Shown here one piece after another: positions 8,206 to 17,686 of a stretch of 33,786 nucleotides of DNA. The notes under the pieces are model-generated. The model saw only the letters and a program-made list of their open reading frames with translations, was not told the DNA's origin and ran no database searches. The DNA is from Eubacterium sp. (GTDB lineage Bacteria > Bacillota > Clostridia > Lachnospirales > Lachnospiraceae). Both the position numbers and the translations under genes were made by a program. Every line of letters starts with the position of its first letter. Position 1 is the first letter of the stretch. The DNA is taken from contig JAGBBZ010000008.1 in NCBI GenBank assembly GCA_017938215.1, forward strand, positions 1 through 33,786. The letters are read 5' to 3'.

Positions 8206-10005
8206 ATGAATGCAGTGATTACAGCGGTTAAGCTATTGGGTGGACTGGCGATGTTTCTGTATGGAATGGAGATCATGGGAGATGGTCTGAAGCAAGGTTC
8301 CGGAGAGACATTGAAGAAAGTGTTGGGAAAATTGACACACAATGTATTTTTTGGTTTGTTGACAGGTACACTTGTTACGGCAATTGTCCAAAGTTCCACA
8401 GCTACCATCGTATTGACGGTTGGTTTGATTGGTGCCGGAATTTTGAATTTGCGTCAGGCGGTAAGTATCGTGCTTGGAGCGAACATTGGTACAACAGTTA
8501 CCGCGCAGATTATTCGTTTGATGGACATTGATTCCTCTGGTGGAAGTATCTTAGCATTTTTCAAGCCGGATTTCTTGGCACCGATGGCGTTGATCATTGG
8601 TATTATCTTGATTATGTTTGTGAAAAAAGAGTCCAGCAAAAATGTTGGCTTGATTGCCTTGGGATTTGGTATCCTGTTTATGGGATTGCTTGGTATGACG
8701 GATGCGGTGGAACCGTTGTCGGAGTCACCGGCGTTCGCTAATATCTTATCCTACTTTAGTGACATGCCGATTATTGGTATATTTACAGGATTGATTTTGA
8801 CAGTTATTGTGCAGAGTTCTTCTGCTATGGTTGGTATTTTACAGGCATTGTCATCCACAGGAGTAATGACATTTGAGTTAGTGTATCCGATTATCATGGG
8901 TATTAACTTAGGTACTTGTGTAACAACTGCATTGGTTTGTTCCATCGGTTCTTCCAAGGATGCGAAGCGAACCGGTATTGTACATATTGTGTTTAATACC
9001 ATTGGTACAATTTTGTTTATGATTGTAATGTCCATCATACGTGCAATGGGTGGATTCCCGAATTTGTGGGAGAGCATCGTAGACAGTGGTGTCATTGCGA
9101 ATTTCCAGACGTTATTTAATTTGCTTACCGCCGTTGCACTTCTTCCATTTACCAACGTGCTTGTGAAGATTGCATGTGCCTTTGTAAAAGATGACAAGGC
9201 AGAGGATGAGCAGTATGCAGAGTTGGCAGCGTTGGATGATAAATTGATGATTGCGCCAACGGTTGCATTAGGAAAAGTGACAGAGGTTGCCATTTCCATG
9301 GCAGTGGCAGCGGAGGAAAATATCGCTCGAAGCTTGGAGCAGTTCAATGAATACGATGAGAAGCGTGCAGAAGAAATCGCGATTGCTGAGGATCGAATTG
9401 ATTGCTTTACAGACCGTGCAGATAACTATTTGATCCGATTGTCAGAAAATGTGGAAAAAGAGACAGATAAACGTCAGTTAAATATGTTAATGCAATGCAT
9501 TCGTGATGTGGAGCGTATCGGTGATTATGCGTCAGATTTTGAAGAGCGTGCGAAGAAATTGTATGACAATGAATTGAGTTTTTCCGATAGTGCAAAGAAA
9601 GAATTGGAAATCTTGGCAGATGCTGTGCAGGAGATTCTGCGACTTACGTTGGAGGCATTGGAGAAAGATAACGATTATATTACCTGTCGAATCGAGCCTC
9701 TGGAAGAAGTCATCGATGATATGGTATTGTTATTGAAAAATCGACACACCGAGCGACTTTGCCAAGGTGTATGTTCCATTGACTCCGGTTTGATCTTCAT
9801 GGATATATTGACTTACTTTGAGCGTACAGCCGATCAGTGTTCCAGTATCGCTATGTTGATTTTAGGAAAACGAAACGAAGAGATTATGAAAAATCACCAT
9901 AGCTACTTGCAGGAATTGCATGAATCCGGTGACAAATCTTACGTGGCAGAACACGAAAATCGAAGAAATCAGTACCTTGTTCCATTGGAGAAAAATGAGT
10001 ATTAA
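8206..10005 (+). CDS. Na+/phosphate cotransporter family protein with PhoU domain
   Basis: A 599-aa membrane protein of the NptA/YjbB-like Na/Pi cotransporter family, predicted to move phosphate (or a related anion) coupled to sodium. The N-terminal ~320 residues carry about eight to nine hydrophobic segments and the two inverted Na_Pi_cotrans repeats, marked by the paired Q-S-S motifs AIVQSSTATIVLTV and VIVQSSSAMVGILQ. The C-terminal part (about 345-545) is a helical PhoU-like domain with repeated Arg/Glu heptads and the segment DVERIGDYASDFEERAK, typical of PhoU. The start at 8206 is chosen because GAGGAG (8191-8196) is 9 nt upstream; an ATG at 8182 has no such site. Monocistronic by context: its own promoter precedes it and a strong hairpin follows. 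PhoU domains in this family are thought to regulate transport. Confidence 0.9.
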   Translation: MNAVITAVKLLGGLAMFLYGMEIMGDGLKQGSGETLKKVLGKLTHNVFFGLLTGTLVTAIVQSSTATIVLTVGLIGAGILNLRQAVSIVLGANIGTTVTAQIIRLMDIDSSGGSILAFFKPDFLAPMALIIGIILIMFVKKESSKNVGLIALGFGILFMGLLGMTDAVEPLSESPAFANILSYFSDMPIIGIFTGLILTVIVQSSSAMVGILQALSSTGVMTFELVYPIIMGINLGTCVTTALVCSIGSSKDAKRTGIVHIVFNTIGTILFMIVMSIIRAMGGFPNLWESIVDSGVIANFQTLFNLLTAVALLPFTNVLVKIACAFVKDDKAEDEQYAELAALDDKLMIAPTVALGKVTEVAISMAVAAEENIARSLEQFNEYDEKRAEEIAIAEDRIDCFTDRADNYLIRLSENVEKETDKRQLNMLMQCIRDVERIGDYASDFEERAKKLYDNELSFSDSAKKELEILADAVQEILRLTLEALEKDNDYITCRIEPLEEVIDDMVLLLKNRHTERLCQGVCSIDSGLIFMDILTYFERTADQCSSIAMLILGKRNEEIMKNHHSYLQELHESGDKSYVAEHENRRNQYLVPLEKNEY

Positions 10006-10026
10006 AAGAATTTGAATAATACAAGG

Positions 10027-10058
10027 AAAGGACTTTTCGCAACTGCGAAAAGTCCTTT
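10027..10058 (+). terminator. Strong hairpin terminator after the Na/Pi symporter gene
   Basis: AAAGGACTTTTCGCA (10027-10041) and TGCGAAAAGTCCTTT (10044-10058) form a perfect 15-bp stem. The right arm ends in TTT followed by GTGTATT. It lies 22 bp after the symporter stop. The stem is symmetric, so it may also stop transcription from the convergent DUF4317 gene. Confidence 0.75.
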
Positions 10059-10070
10059 GTGTATTAAGAT

Positions 10071-10159
10071 GGATTCGCCACGCGCCAGAACACGTGGCTT
10101 CGTGATGCAAAAGAATCGCTATGCGATTCTTTAGATGGGATTCGCCACGCGAATCCCAT
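10071..10159. repeat. Cluster of short palindromes with a 14-nt direct repeat at the convergent 3' ends
   Basis: Three further hairpins are packed here: GCCACG/CGTGGC (10077-10082 with 10093-10098), AAAGAATCGC/GCGATTCTTT (10110-10119 with 10123-10132, 3-nt loop), and ATGGGATTCGC/GCGAATCCCAT (10135-10145 with 10149-10159, 3-nt loop). The word GGATTCGCCACGCG occurs at both 10071-10084 and 10138-10151, each just after AGAT(G). The last palindrome lies inside the final codons of the DUF4317 gene, so the end of that gene seems to have been partly duplicated downstream. None has a clear T-run. Confidence 0.6.
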
Positions 10160-11261
10160 TGACTTCCACTTCATCGTTGCATTCAATAACGATGCAAGGA
10201 ACACCGTCGATGACTTTTGTGTCGATGAGGTCGGTGCGGTCCGGATTTACCTGAATGGTTACGTTTGGCGTTTTCAATTCGAATTTACGAACATTGGCAA
10301 TGTTGTCTGCCACAAGTTTCTGGCTTTCGCCGACGCTTTCTGTAAATTTCTCTTCGAAGACTTCGATTTTTTCTTCGGGAACGCCACTGTTTGTCAAAAG
10401 TTTTTTTACATCTTCTTTGTCCAGTTCCAGCGGTTCCGGATTTTCTTTGTTTTCTGTAATCATTTCGTTCAGATTTTCATGAATGTTTTTTACCACTTCA
10501 TAGTCACACGTATTTCCCAAAGATTCTTCTACGATGGCAGTGAAGGTTTCTTTTTGCTCTTTTGCTGGGAGTGGTAACGTGCAGCCAAGCAAATCATAGG
10601 AAAAATCAATGTCATTGTCGTTTGCATTTTTAGCATAGTACAAAAGACTATGTATATCGGTATTACGATCGTTGAACGCCGGGAATAAGAAGCCATTTTC
10701 CGGTGGTTGTACCAACCAGTCGCGGATGCAGTCTTCGATGTTGTTTTTCTCCGGATTGTAGCAAAGTCCTGCCTTGGAAAGTTTCACCGGACAGATACAG
10801 CACAAGATGAAGTCATATACATAATCCGACGAGTCAAAGTTTTCGATGCCATCGGAAGTAATGGCAGGAATGTCATAGGCATCGTGGATCAAAATGATAT
10901 AATAATTTCCAGTGTAATCGTAAGTTTTAATTACCATATCGTAAAAACGATCCAAGAGGTCATTATCCTCAAGCTTGCTCTTTAAAATTTCCATTAAAAA
11001 TTTTTGCTTTCCGTCTTCGTTGGTTTCTTCTTCCGTTGGAAATTCCATATTCATAAGATTTTTCCCTAATGTACCGGAAAGGGATTTACGGAAAATCTCT
11101 ACATACTTAAACATTTCTTCTTCCGGGAGAGAGTAGAATGCTTCTTTCAGTTCCAAACGTTTATTTTTTTCGGCATCCACATAGCAACCGCAGATGCGGG
11201 TGATACCATTGTCATCTTTTTTGAATAATTTTTTGATTTCTGCAATTTCGGTTTTGTTCAT
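10131..11261 (-). CDS. DUF4317 domain-containing protein
   Basis: A 376-aa soluble protein matching from memory the DUF4317 family, which is common in Clostridia and has no established function. Recognisable family features are the start MNKTEIAEIKKLFKK, the segment ITRICGCYVDAEKNK, an FYSLPEEE stretch and a central GNYYIILIHDAYDIP strand. The region around residues 170-220 contains a Cys pair in the segment FILCCICPVKLSKAGLCY. No signal peptide or transmembrane helix is visible. The start at 11261 follows a perfect GGAGGGG ribosome site 6 nt upstream, and an upstream in-frame ATG at 11306 is rejected. The C-terminal residues NGIRVANPI are encoded by an 11-bp palindrome. The gene is divergent from the two-component operon, with a 163-bp gap between start codons. 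Confidence 0.85.
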   Translation of the reverse strand: MNKTEIAEIKKLFKKDDNGITRICGCYVDAEKNKRLELKEAFYSLPEEEMFKYVEIFRKSLSGTLGKNLMNMEFPTEEETNEDGKQKFLMEILKSKLEDNDLLDRFYDMVIKTYDYTGNYYIILIHDAYDIPAITSDGIENFDSSDYVYDFILCCICPVKLSKAGLCYNPEKNNIEDCIRDWLVQPPENGFLFPAFNDRNTDIHSLLYYAKNANDNDIDFSYDLLGCTLPLPAKEQKETFTAIVEESLGNTCDYEVVKNIHENLNEMITENKENPEPLELDKEDVKKLLTNSGVPEEKIEVFEEKFTESVGESQKLVADNIANVRKFELKTPNVTIQVNPDRTDLIDTKVIDGVPCIVIECNDEVEVNGIRVANPI

Positions 11262-11317
11262 GATTTCCCCTCCAAAATGTAATCTAGCTTTTACAGTATA
11301 ACACAAAAACAGAAAAT

Positions 11318-11345
11318 TTGACAGATAAAAAAACAGTAGTATAAT
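11318..11345 (+). promoter_or_regulatory. Consensus sigma-A promoter of the two-component/ABC operon
   Basis: A perfect TTGACA (11318-11323) and perfect TATAAT (11340-11345) are separated by 16 bp. This is the best promoter in the window and lies 80 bp before the response regulator start. A possible divergent -10 for the DUF4317 gene, TATACT on the - strand, lies near 11294-11299. Confidence 0.8.
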
Positions 11346-11424
11346 TGTAAATATTCAGGCGGGAAAAGTCCGGAATGGTTACGAATATTTAGAATTATTC
11401 TTAGTAAGGGGAGGCAGTGAAGCG

Positions 11425-12117
11425 GTGCAGAAACGAAATATATTAATCATTGATGACGATGAGGATTTGTCCTTTATCATAAGTGAAATGTTAGAAAATT
11501 ACGGATATGAGGTTAGTTGTGCGGCAAGCATTGAAGAAGGATTTGAATGTTTGGGAAAAATGACCTATCATTTGATTTTGTTGGATATTAATCTGCCGGA
11601 TGGAACCGGATTTGAACTCTGTCAAGAATTACGTAAAGTATCCACGGTTCCAGTGTTATTTGCCAGTGCAAGAACCGATGAGAACGATCGGATTTCAGGC
11701 TTTGAGATGGGGGGAGATGACTATTTGCCAAAACCATATTCCATGAAGGAATTGCTGGTTCGAATTCAAGCGTTGATGCGACGCACTTATGGATTTGCTG
11801 ACGAAGAGGAGAAAGTTTCCTTTGGCAAAGTAAAAGTAAACATAGCATCTCGAGAAGTGACGAAGGAAGGGAAAAAGGTATCCTTGTCCTTGCGGGAATT
11901 TGACCTGCTGGCATATCTTTGCAAACATGTGGATGTGGCGGTGTCAAAAGAAACCCTTTTAGCAGAAGTGTGGGGTGCCTTTTCGGAAGTAGAACCATCT
12001 ACCTTGACAGTACACATTCGATGGTTGCGGGAAAAGTTGGAAGATGACCCGGCGAAACCGGAATACATTAAGACGGTTTGGGGCGTGGGATACAAATTGG
12101 AAGTGAGGAAATCATGA
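11425..12117 (+). CDS. OmpR/PhoB-type response regulator
   Basis: A 230-aa DNA-binding response regulator. The receiver domain (about 1-118) has the acidic cluster D10-D11-D12, phosphoacceptor D54 in LILLDINLPDG, the switch Ser in FASARTD and the conserved Lys in LPKPYS. The C-terminal winged helix (about 130-228) contains LSLREFDLLAYLCKH and ends in the typical IKTVWGVGYKL. Translation starts at GTG with a GGGGAGG ribosome site about 11 nt upstream. Its stop overlaps the kinase start by ATGA, so the two are translationally coupled. It probably controls the ABC transporter genes just downstream, as in BceRS/VraSR-like antimicrobial peptide modules (inference). Confidence 0.93.
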   Translation: MQKRNILIIDDDEDLSFIISEMLENYGYEVSCAASIEEGFECLGKMTYHLILLDINLPDGTGFELCQELRKVSTVPVLFASARTDENDRISGFEMGGDDYLPKPYSMKELLVRIQALMRRTYGFADEEEKVSFGKVKVNIASREVTKEGKKVSLSLREFDLLAYLCKHVDVAVSKETLLAEVWGAFSEVEPSTLTVHIRWLREKLEDDPAKPEYIKTVWGVGYKLEVRKS

Positions 12118-13247
12118 AGAAAAAATATATAACGATGATGACGCTGGTGATGGGGGTTTTTGCACTTTTCTACATAGGAATGTCTCTGTTCCAGAATTCA
12201 ATGGATTCGCAACAACAAAAGGGACAACGGATTGTGGCATTAAATGAGGTGCAACAATTGATTCAAAGAGGGGACACGAATCTTGCGCAGGAAAAGTTGG
12301 AACAACTGAAGCGGTTGGAATCCCAACAGGAAGTTGTGGAGGAAAAAAATAAGGGAACCGGAGTTGTGCCCATTGTCAGTATGGGACTGATGTTGGGGGT
12401 TTTTCTATACCTTTGGATTGCGATTTTGCGTCCTTTTGACCGGATGAAGCAATATACCGAACAGTTGGCACAAGGGAATTTTGATATTCCGCTGGAGTAT
12501 GAGCGTGCCAACTATTTTGGTGAGTTTACGTGGGCATTTGACCATATGAGAAAAGAAATTGTCCAGGCACGAGCTGGCGAGAAAGAGGCCATTGAAAACA
12601 ATAAAACGGTTATTGCCACCTTGTCTCATGACATCAAGACGCCATTGGCATCCATCCGGGCATACGCGGAAGGCCTAGAGGCAAATCTGGATGGGAGTTT
12701 GGAAAAACGGGCGCGATACATGAGTGTTATTATGCGAAAATGTGACGAAGTAGCGGCGTTGACCAACGATTTGTTTCTTCATTCCATGACCAATCTGGAC
12801 AAATTGAAGGTGGGAAAAGAAGAGGTGGAAGTGTGTTCCTTTTTGCAAGAGGTGTTGAACGAGTTGTCTGTGGAGCAGCACGACATTCGTTATCGAAAAC
12901 CGGCATTTTCAGCGGAGGTTTTAATCGATAAAAAACGTTTCACTCAGTTGATGGAAAATCTAATCAACAATGCCAGAAAGTATGCGAAATCAGACATTTA
13001 TGTTGAGGTAGAAAAGAAGGAAGAGATGGTGGAACTTTATATCCGGGACCAGGGACCGGGAATCCCGGATGAAGATATACCATTTATCTTCGATAAATTT
13101 TATCGAGGAAAAAATTGTGGAGAGGAGCAGGGATCCGGCTTGGGGCTTTATATTGTGAAGTACATTGTAGAGAAAATGAATGGTGACATACAGATACGGA
13201 ATTATGAGCTTGGATTGGAAGTGGTAATTTCCTTAAGGATTTCTTAA
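12114..13247 (+). CDS. Sensor histidine kinase
   Basis: A 377-aa membrane kinase partnered with the upstream response regulator. It has transmembrane segments at about 6-25 and 85-107, enclosing a short (~55-residue) Gln/Glu-rich external coil, then a HAMP-like region. The HisKA H-box has phosphoacceptor H172 in ATLSHDIKTPLASIRAYAEGL. The ATPase domain has the N-box NNARKYAK, the G1 box RDQGPGIPDEDI, the F-box FDKFYRG and the G2 box GSGLGLYIVK. The start at 12114 overlaps the regulator stop (ATGA) and follows GAGGA; an earlier in-frame ATG at 12078 lies inside the regulator gene and is not favoured. The small sensor region suggests it may sense through the transporter instead of binding a ligand itself (inference). 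Confidence 0.93.
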   Translation: MKKKYITMMTLVMGVFALFYIGMSLFQNSMDSQQQKGQRIVALNEVQQLIQRGDTNLAQEKLEQLKRLESQQEVVEEKNKGTGVVPIVSMGLMLGVFLYLWIAILRPFDRMKQYTEQLAQGNFDIPLEYERANYFGEFTWAFDHMRKEIVQARAGEKEAIENNKTVIATLSHDIKTPLASIRAYAEGLEANLDGSLEKRARYMSVIMRKCDEVAALTNDLFLHSMTNLDKLKVGKEEVEVCSFLQEVLNELSVEQHDIRYRKPAFSAEVLIDKKRFTQLMENLINNARKYAKSDIYVEVEKKEEMVELYIRDQGPGIPDEDIPFIFDKFYRGKNCGEEQGSGLGLYIVKYIVEKMNGDIQIRNYELGLEVVISLRIS

Positions 13248-13298
13248 TATGTTTTGCGTTACAATAAATCCATCGTTGAAAGAAAGGAAATGAAAAGC

Positions 13299-14063
13299 AT
13301 GAAACAAGCAATATTATCCGCACAAAATGTATGTAAAAGTTTTGCTCACAATGGTGGTCAACTTCACGTATTATCTGGTGTCAATCTGGATATATATGAA
13401 GGGGATTTTACGGTGATTATGGGAGCTTCCGGCTCAGGAAAGTCCACTCTTTTATACGCCATAAGTGGCATGGACCAAGCCACCGCAGGCCGAGTTATGT
13501 ATCGCAATCGAGGAGACTTGGTTGCCATGAAAGAAAAAGAACTGGCAAAGTTACGTTATGAAGACTTTGGGTTTATCTTTCAGCAGATGCATCTTGTCAG
13601 CAATCTTTCCTTGGAAGAAAATATAGCAGTCAGTGGGTATCTGGATAAGAGAAAATCGAAGGAAGACGTTGCAAAGCGAGTGGAAGAATTGCTGGAGAGG
13701 ATGGGGCTTACCGAAGTAAAGAAACATTTGCCGGCACAGGTGTCCGGTGGTGAGCAACAACGTTGTGCCATCGCACGTGCCGTTGTAAATACGCCACGAC
13801 TTCTCTTTGCCGATGAACCGACGGGAGCGTTGAATCGAAAGAATACAAAAGAAGTATTGAACCTTTTGAGTCAGCTGAATCAAGAGGGACAGAGTATCGT
13901 TATGGTAACCCATGATGTACGAGCAGCGTTGCGAGCAACACGGATTGTGTATATCGAAGATGGAAATGTCATCGGTGATTTGACGTTGCCACCATACAAA
14001 AAGGAAGAAGAGAAGAGCCGAGAAGCACAGGTAAATGCATGGCTTTCTTCGTTGGAATGGTAG
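13299..14063 (+). CDS. ABC transporter ATP-binding protein (MacB/LolD/BceA type)
   Basis: A 254-aa ATPase that would power the FtsX-type permease encoded next. It has Walker [10 protein letters not shown] at residues 42-50, a Q-loop in [11 protein letters not shown], the signature [14 protein letters not shown] and Walker [13 protein letters not shown], followed by the switch His in VTHD. The LNRKN D-loop and AIARA context place it in the MacB/LolD/BceA group, which serve peptide efflux, lipoprotein release or bacitracin-type resistance. The start at 13299 is preferred over ATGs at 13254 and 13290 because AAAGGA (13283-13288) lies 10 nt upstream. A 51-bp gap after the kinase gene holds no strong promoter, so cotranscription is likely. 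Confidence 0.92.
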   Translation: MKQAILSAQNVCKSFAHNGGQLHVLSGVNLDIYEGDFTVIMGASGSGKSTLLYAISGMDQATAGRVMYRNRGDLVAMKEKELAKLRYEDFGFIFQQMHLVSNLSLEENIAVSGYLDKRKSKEDVAKRVEELLERMGLTEVKKHLPAQVSGGEQQRCAIARAVVNTPRLLFADEPTGALNRKNTKEVLNLLSQLNQEGQSIVMVTHDVRAALRATRIVYIEDGNVIGDLTLPPYKKEEEKSREAQVNAWLSSLEW

Positions 14064-14072
14064 GTGATAAGC

Positions 14073-16397
14073 ATGGAAATCTGGACATTATTAAAAGCGA
14101 ATATTCGATATAAAAAGGGAGCCTTTTTTGCCATTGCTACCATGATGTTTATCATTGCTCTGGCGGTGACTTCCATTATAAGTTCGGGAGACAACTGCAA
14201 GCGAAGTGTTCAGCAGGAGTTTGAACAATTGGATAATGGGGAGTTGTGTGCCTTTTTGAAAGAAGAAAATTATACAGAAGACTTAGAACAATCCCTTAAG
14301 GAACATAAATATGTGGAAGAGGTAACGACGTATCCAAGCATTGTAACGAAAATGATTAGGACAGGGACCTATGAAACTAAGACAAGCTGGTTTATGCAAA
14401 AGCTTCGTTCGGAATATCATCTTTATGCGGAGGACGAGACGGCGGAGACCCGCGAAGTGCCGGAGCTGAAGGAAGGGGAAATCTATGTTCCGTTGGGGGT
14501 ATGTACCAATGCCGGTTGCCATATCGGGGATACCATTGAAATTACGGTTGGAGAAGAGGTGCATAATTTTACCATTAAAGGAATTATCGTGGAGCCTTAC
14601 AATGGATGTTCGCAAATCGGTTTTAAACAAGTGTTTATCAGTGATTCCGATTTTGATAAGCTATACAAAAAGGAGGTAGCATTTTCCGTTGTTTATGTGA
14701 AGAAAAAGGATTCGTGTTCGCTGTCCGATGGTAAGTTTAAACGGGAATTAAACCTTGCATGTGGGATTACAGATCAGGCGGAAGGGTCGTTGGCAAGGGA
14801 AGCGAGTATTCATTATACTTGTCTGTTCCCGGACATGATATCTTCGATTCTTATGGTGTTTATGGGGATGCTATTCGTGGTGGTATTGATTGTCATGGGA
14901 CATAATATCTCTTCTGGAATCGAGATGGAGTATACGAAGATTGGAGTATTGAAATCCCAAGGATTTACACAGGGAAAGATACGGGGAATCTATATATTAC
15001 AGTACATATTGGCAGAGGGAATCGGGATTTTTCTCGGTATGGTAGGAGCGATTCCTCTGACAAGAGTGTTAGACAATGTCTTTGAACCAATTACGGCAAC
15101 GTCGATTCAAAGTGAGATTTCCATTTTGAAATGTAGCGTCATGATGTTGGCGACATTGGTATTTTCGGTATTATTTATCGTCCTTTGTACTAGAAAAATC
15201 AAAGCGATATCGCCAGTGAAAGCGTTGAATGGAGGACATGAGGAAATTTACTTTGACAGTCGTTTGAAAGCACCGATTGGAAGAACAGCCTTGTCTCTGG
15301 GTCTGGCATTTCGCCAACTCATCACCAATAAGCGTCAGTATGTGGGGATACTGGGAATTGCAGCACTTCTTACCTTTTTTGTAATTGCTATTACGGGACT
15401 TGGAAATGTGGTGAGCTCCGAATCGGCACTGGAAAGCATGGGCGTGATTTGTAGCGATGTGGATTTGACATTTTCTGGTGAGGCAGAAGATGTGGATCGG
15501 TTACAAAAAGAGGTGGAGTCCACGGTGGAAGAGATCACAGGGATTTCGGAGAAATATTACCTTGTGTCCCAATATATTAGCCTCAATGGGGAAGAGATTT
15601 ATTGCATGGGCTATCAAGACATCCGTTCCATAAAAGGCATTTTAGAAGGACGGGCTCCTTTGTATGAGAATGAAATCATGATCACAGAAACGGTGGCAGA
15701 AAGTTTTGATCTTCATATCGGAGACGAAGTACAACTTGGGTGTAAAGAGAAGAAAGAATCCTATCTCATATCCGGATATAATCAATCCTTGAACGATGTG
15801 GGGATGTGTGTGACCATGTCGTTGGCGGCGGCAAAACGAATCGGTATCTTGGAGGCAAGGATGGGAAATTATTGTCTGACAGATGCAACCAAGAAGGAGG
15901 AAGTTGCGAAAGCAATCAATGAAAAATATGAAGGTGAGGTGTCCGCGACTGCCATTGATATGGAGGATTTTATGGGGACAATATTGGTTGCATTGCAGGC
16001 AATGAAGGCAATTATTTACATATTCACGGCAGTATTTGTGTTTGTGGTGGTGTATATGGTGTGTTCTCGAAGCTTTTTACGAGAAAAGACCGATATCGGT
16101 ATTTACAAATCCCTTGGATTTACCTCAAATAATTTGCGAATGATGTTTGCGATGCGTTTTCTCTTGATTGCTCTTCTTGGATCCGGCATTGGGATGGGGT
16201 TCAGTATTCTTTGCTCTGAGAAATTGCTGACACTTCTTTTAAAGGGGATTGGCGTGACGAATTTACAAATGGAGTTCGGACCTGTGGTCATTGCATTACC
16301 GATTGCCATGCTTTGTACATTATTTTTCCTATTTGCTTATGTAGTATCTCGTAAAGTTCGCAAAGTGTCCGTTCGAGAACTGGTTGCAGAAACATAG
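14073..16397 (+). CDS. FtsX-type ABC transporter permease
   Basis: A 774-aa permease pairing with the preceding ATPase. It starts with one transmembrane helix (about 15-37), then a large extracytoplasmic region to about 245. A three-helix FtsX block spans about 255-380. A second half begins with a transmembrane helix near 425-445, followed by another external region and a C-terminal FtsX block (about 645-770) with DIGIYKSLGFTSNNLRMMFAMRF, parallel to KIGVLKSQGFTQGKIRGIYILQY in the first half. This duplicated layout (two FtsX domains in one chain) fits Firmicute permeases near two-component systems. The ATG at 14073 follows AGGTGAT, complementary to the 16S rRNA tail; GTG at 14064 is an alternative start. 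Substrate unknown; antimicrobial peptide sensing or export is a reasonable guess. Confidence 0.88.
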   Translation: MEIWTLLKANIRYKKGAFFAIATMMFIIALAVTSIISSGDNCKRSVQQEFEQLDNGELCAFLKEENYTEDLEQSLKEHKYVEEVTTYPSIVTKMIRTGTYETKTSWFMQKLRSEYHLYAEDETAETREVPELKEGEIYVPLGVCTNAGCHIGDTIEITVGEEVHNFTIKGIIVEPYNGCSQIGFKQVFISDSDFDKLYKKEVAFSVVYVKKKDSCSLSDGKFKRELNLACGITDQAEGSLAREASIHYTCLFPDMISSILMVFMGMLFVVVLIVMGHNISSGIEMEYTKIGVLKSQGFTQGKIRGIYILQYILAEGIGIFLGMVGAIPLTRVLDNVFEPITATSIQSEISILKCSVMMLATLVFSVLFIVLCTRKIKAISPVKALNGGHEEIYFDSRLKAPIGRTALSLGLAFRQLITNKRQYVGILGIAALLTFFVIAITGLGNVVSSESALESMGVICSDVDLTFSGEAEDVDRLQKEVESTVEEITGISEKYYLVSQYISLNGEEIYCMGYQDIRSIKGILEGRAPLYENEIMITETVAESFDLHIGDEVQLGCKEKKESYLISGYNQSLNDVGMCVTMSLAAAKRIGILEARMGNYCLTDATKKEEVAKAINEKYEGEVSATAIDMEDFMGTILVALQAMKAIIYIFTAVFVFVVVYMVCSRSFLREKTDIGIYKSLGFTSNNLRMMFAMRFLLIALLGSGIGMGFSILCSEKLLTLLLKGIGVTNLQMEFGPVVIALPIAMLCTLFFLFAYVVSRKVRKVSVRELVAET

Positions 16398-16412
16398 AAA
16401 AAACGATATAAT
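16384..16412 (+). promoter_or_regulatory. Possible promoter for hydF and the kinase genes
   Basis: A consensus TATAAT (16407-16412) lies 17 bp after TTGCAG (16384-16389), which matches only three of six -35 positions and overlaps the end of the permease gene. The start site would be about 37 bp before hydF. Confidence 0.4.
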
Positions 16413-16455
16413 AAGTTCCATGGATGAGAGAATATTTGAATAGGAGAAAAGGAAC

Positions 16456-17667
16456 ATGGGATTGAATGATACACCTTCAGCAAATCGACTTCATATCGGA
16501 TTTTTCGGCTGCCGCAATGCGGGAAAATCCAGTGTGGTAAATGCCATTACTGGGCAGGAATTGGCGGTGGTTTCGGATACATTGGGAACTACAACGGATC
16601 CGGTGATGAAAGCCATGGAACTGTTGCCTTTGGGGCCGGTTATGATCATCGATACCCCGGGCTTTGACGATGAAGGGGAGCTGGGAGAACTTCGTGTAAA
16701 GAAAACGAAAGATATTTTGAATCGCACCGACATTGCGCTTTTGGTAGTGGATGCTACAGCGGGCATGAAGGAGACAGACCAGCAGTTGGTGGATATCTTT
16801 GATGAAAAGAAGATTCCGTATCTTGTGGTGAAGAACAAAGTGGATTTGTTGTCCGAAGAGGTTACGTCGGGAATGGCGAAAAAAGAAAATGAAATCTTCG
16901 TCAGCGCGTTAACCGGGGAAGGAATTCAGGCGTGCAAAGAACGAATCGGAAAAATGGTGGCTGTGGAGGATATGAAACTGCAGATCGTGGGAGATCTGAT
17001 TCAGCCGTCGGATTTTGTGGTGCTGGTGGTTCCCATCGATGAAGCGGCGCCAAAGGGACGGTTGATCTTGCCACAGCAACAGACCATTCGCGATATATTG
17101 GAAGCAGGAGCGACCGCCATCGTGGTGAAAGATACCGAGCTTGAGGAGACATTGAAAAATCCTGGAAAGAAACCGGCGATGGTCATTACAGACAGTCAGG
17201 TGTTTGGTAGCGTGTCGCCGATGGTTCCGGTGGAAATCCCACTCACGTCGTTTTCTATCTTGATGGCGCGCTACAAAGGCTATTTGGAAACGGCAGTAAA
17301 GGGTGTTACTGCGGTGGAGACGTTGAAAGACGGAGACCGGGTATTGATTTCCGAAGGCTGTAGTCATCATAGACAATGTGGCGATATCGGAAGTGTAAAA
17401 ATCCCGGCGTGGTTGAAAAAGTATACGGGAAAAGAGCTGGAGATTGAATTAAGTTCCGGCAGGGATTTCCCAGAGGATTTATCCCCGTATGCCCTTGTAA
17501 TTCATTGTGGCGGTTGTATGCTGAATGAGCGAGAAGTGAAATATCGCATGAAATCTGCCATGGATCAGGGAGTGCCATTTACGAATTATGGTATTACCAT
17601 TGCGTATATGAAGGGAATACTGAAGCGGAGCGTGGAAGTGATTCCGGGCGTGAGAGAGATGGTGTAG
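16456..17667 (+). CDS. hydF: [FeFe]-hydrogenase H-cluster maturation GTPase HydF
   Basis: HydF is the scaffold that assembles the 2Fe subcluster of [FeFe]-hydrogenase with the radical SAM enzymes HydE and HydG and hands it to the hydrogenase. The 403-aa product has an N-terminal GTPase domain with P-loop GCRNAGKS (18-25), DTPG (66-69) and NKVD (127-130). A dimerisation region follows (about 175-270), then a cluster-binding domain. The iron-sulfur ligands are visible as C302-S-H304 and H350-C351-G-G-C354, matching the CxH...HCxxC pattern, with C302 at the position I recall for Thermotoga HydF. AGGAG at 16442 supports the start. HydE, HydG and the hydrogenase itself are not in the window. The next gene begins 19 nt after the stop, suggesting cotranscription with unrelated-looking genes. 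Confidence 0.95.
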   Translation: MGLNDTPSANRLHIGFFGCRNAGKSSVVNAITGQELAVVSDTLGTTTDPVMKAMELLPLGPVMIIDTPGFDDEGELGELRVKKTKDILNRTDIALLVVDATAGMKETDQQLVDIFDEKKIPYLVVKNKVDLLSEEVTSGMAKKENEIFVSALTGEGIQACKERIGKMVAVEDMKLQIVGDLIQPSDFVVLVVPIDEAAPKGRLILPQQQTIRDILEAGATAIVVKDTELEETLKNPGKKPAMVITDSQVFGSVSPMVPVEIPLTSFSILMARYKGYLETAVKGVTAVETLKDGDRVLISEGCSHHRQCGDIGSVKIPAWLKKYTGKELEIELSSGRDFPEDLSPYALVIHCGGCMLNEREVKYRMKSAMDQGVPFTNYGITIAYMKGILKRSVEVIPGVREMV

Positions 17668-17686
17668 GGAGAGACAGGAGAACACA

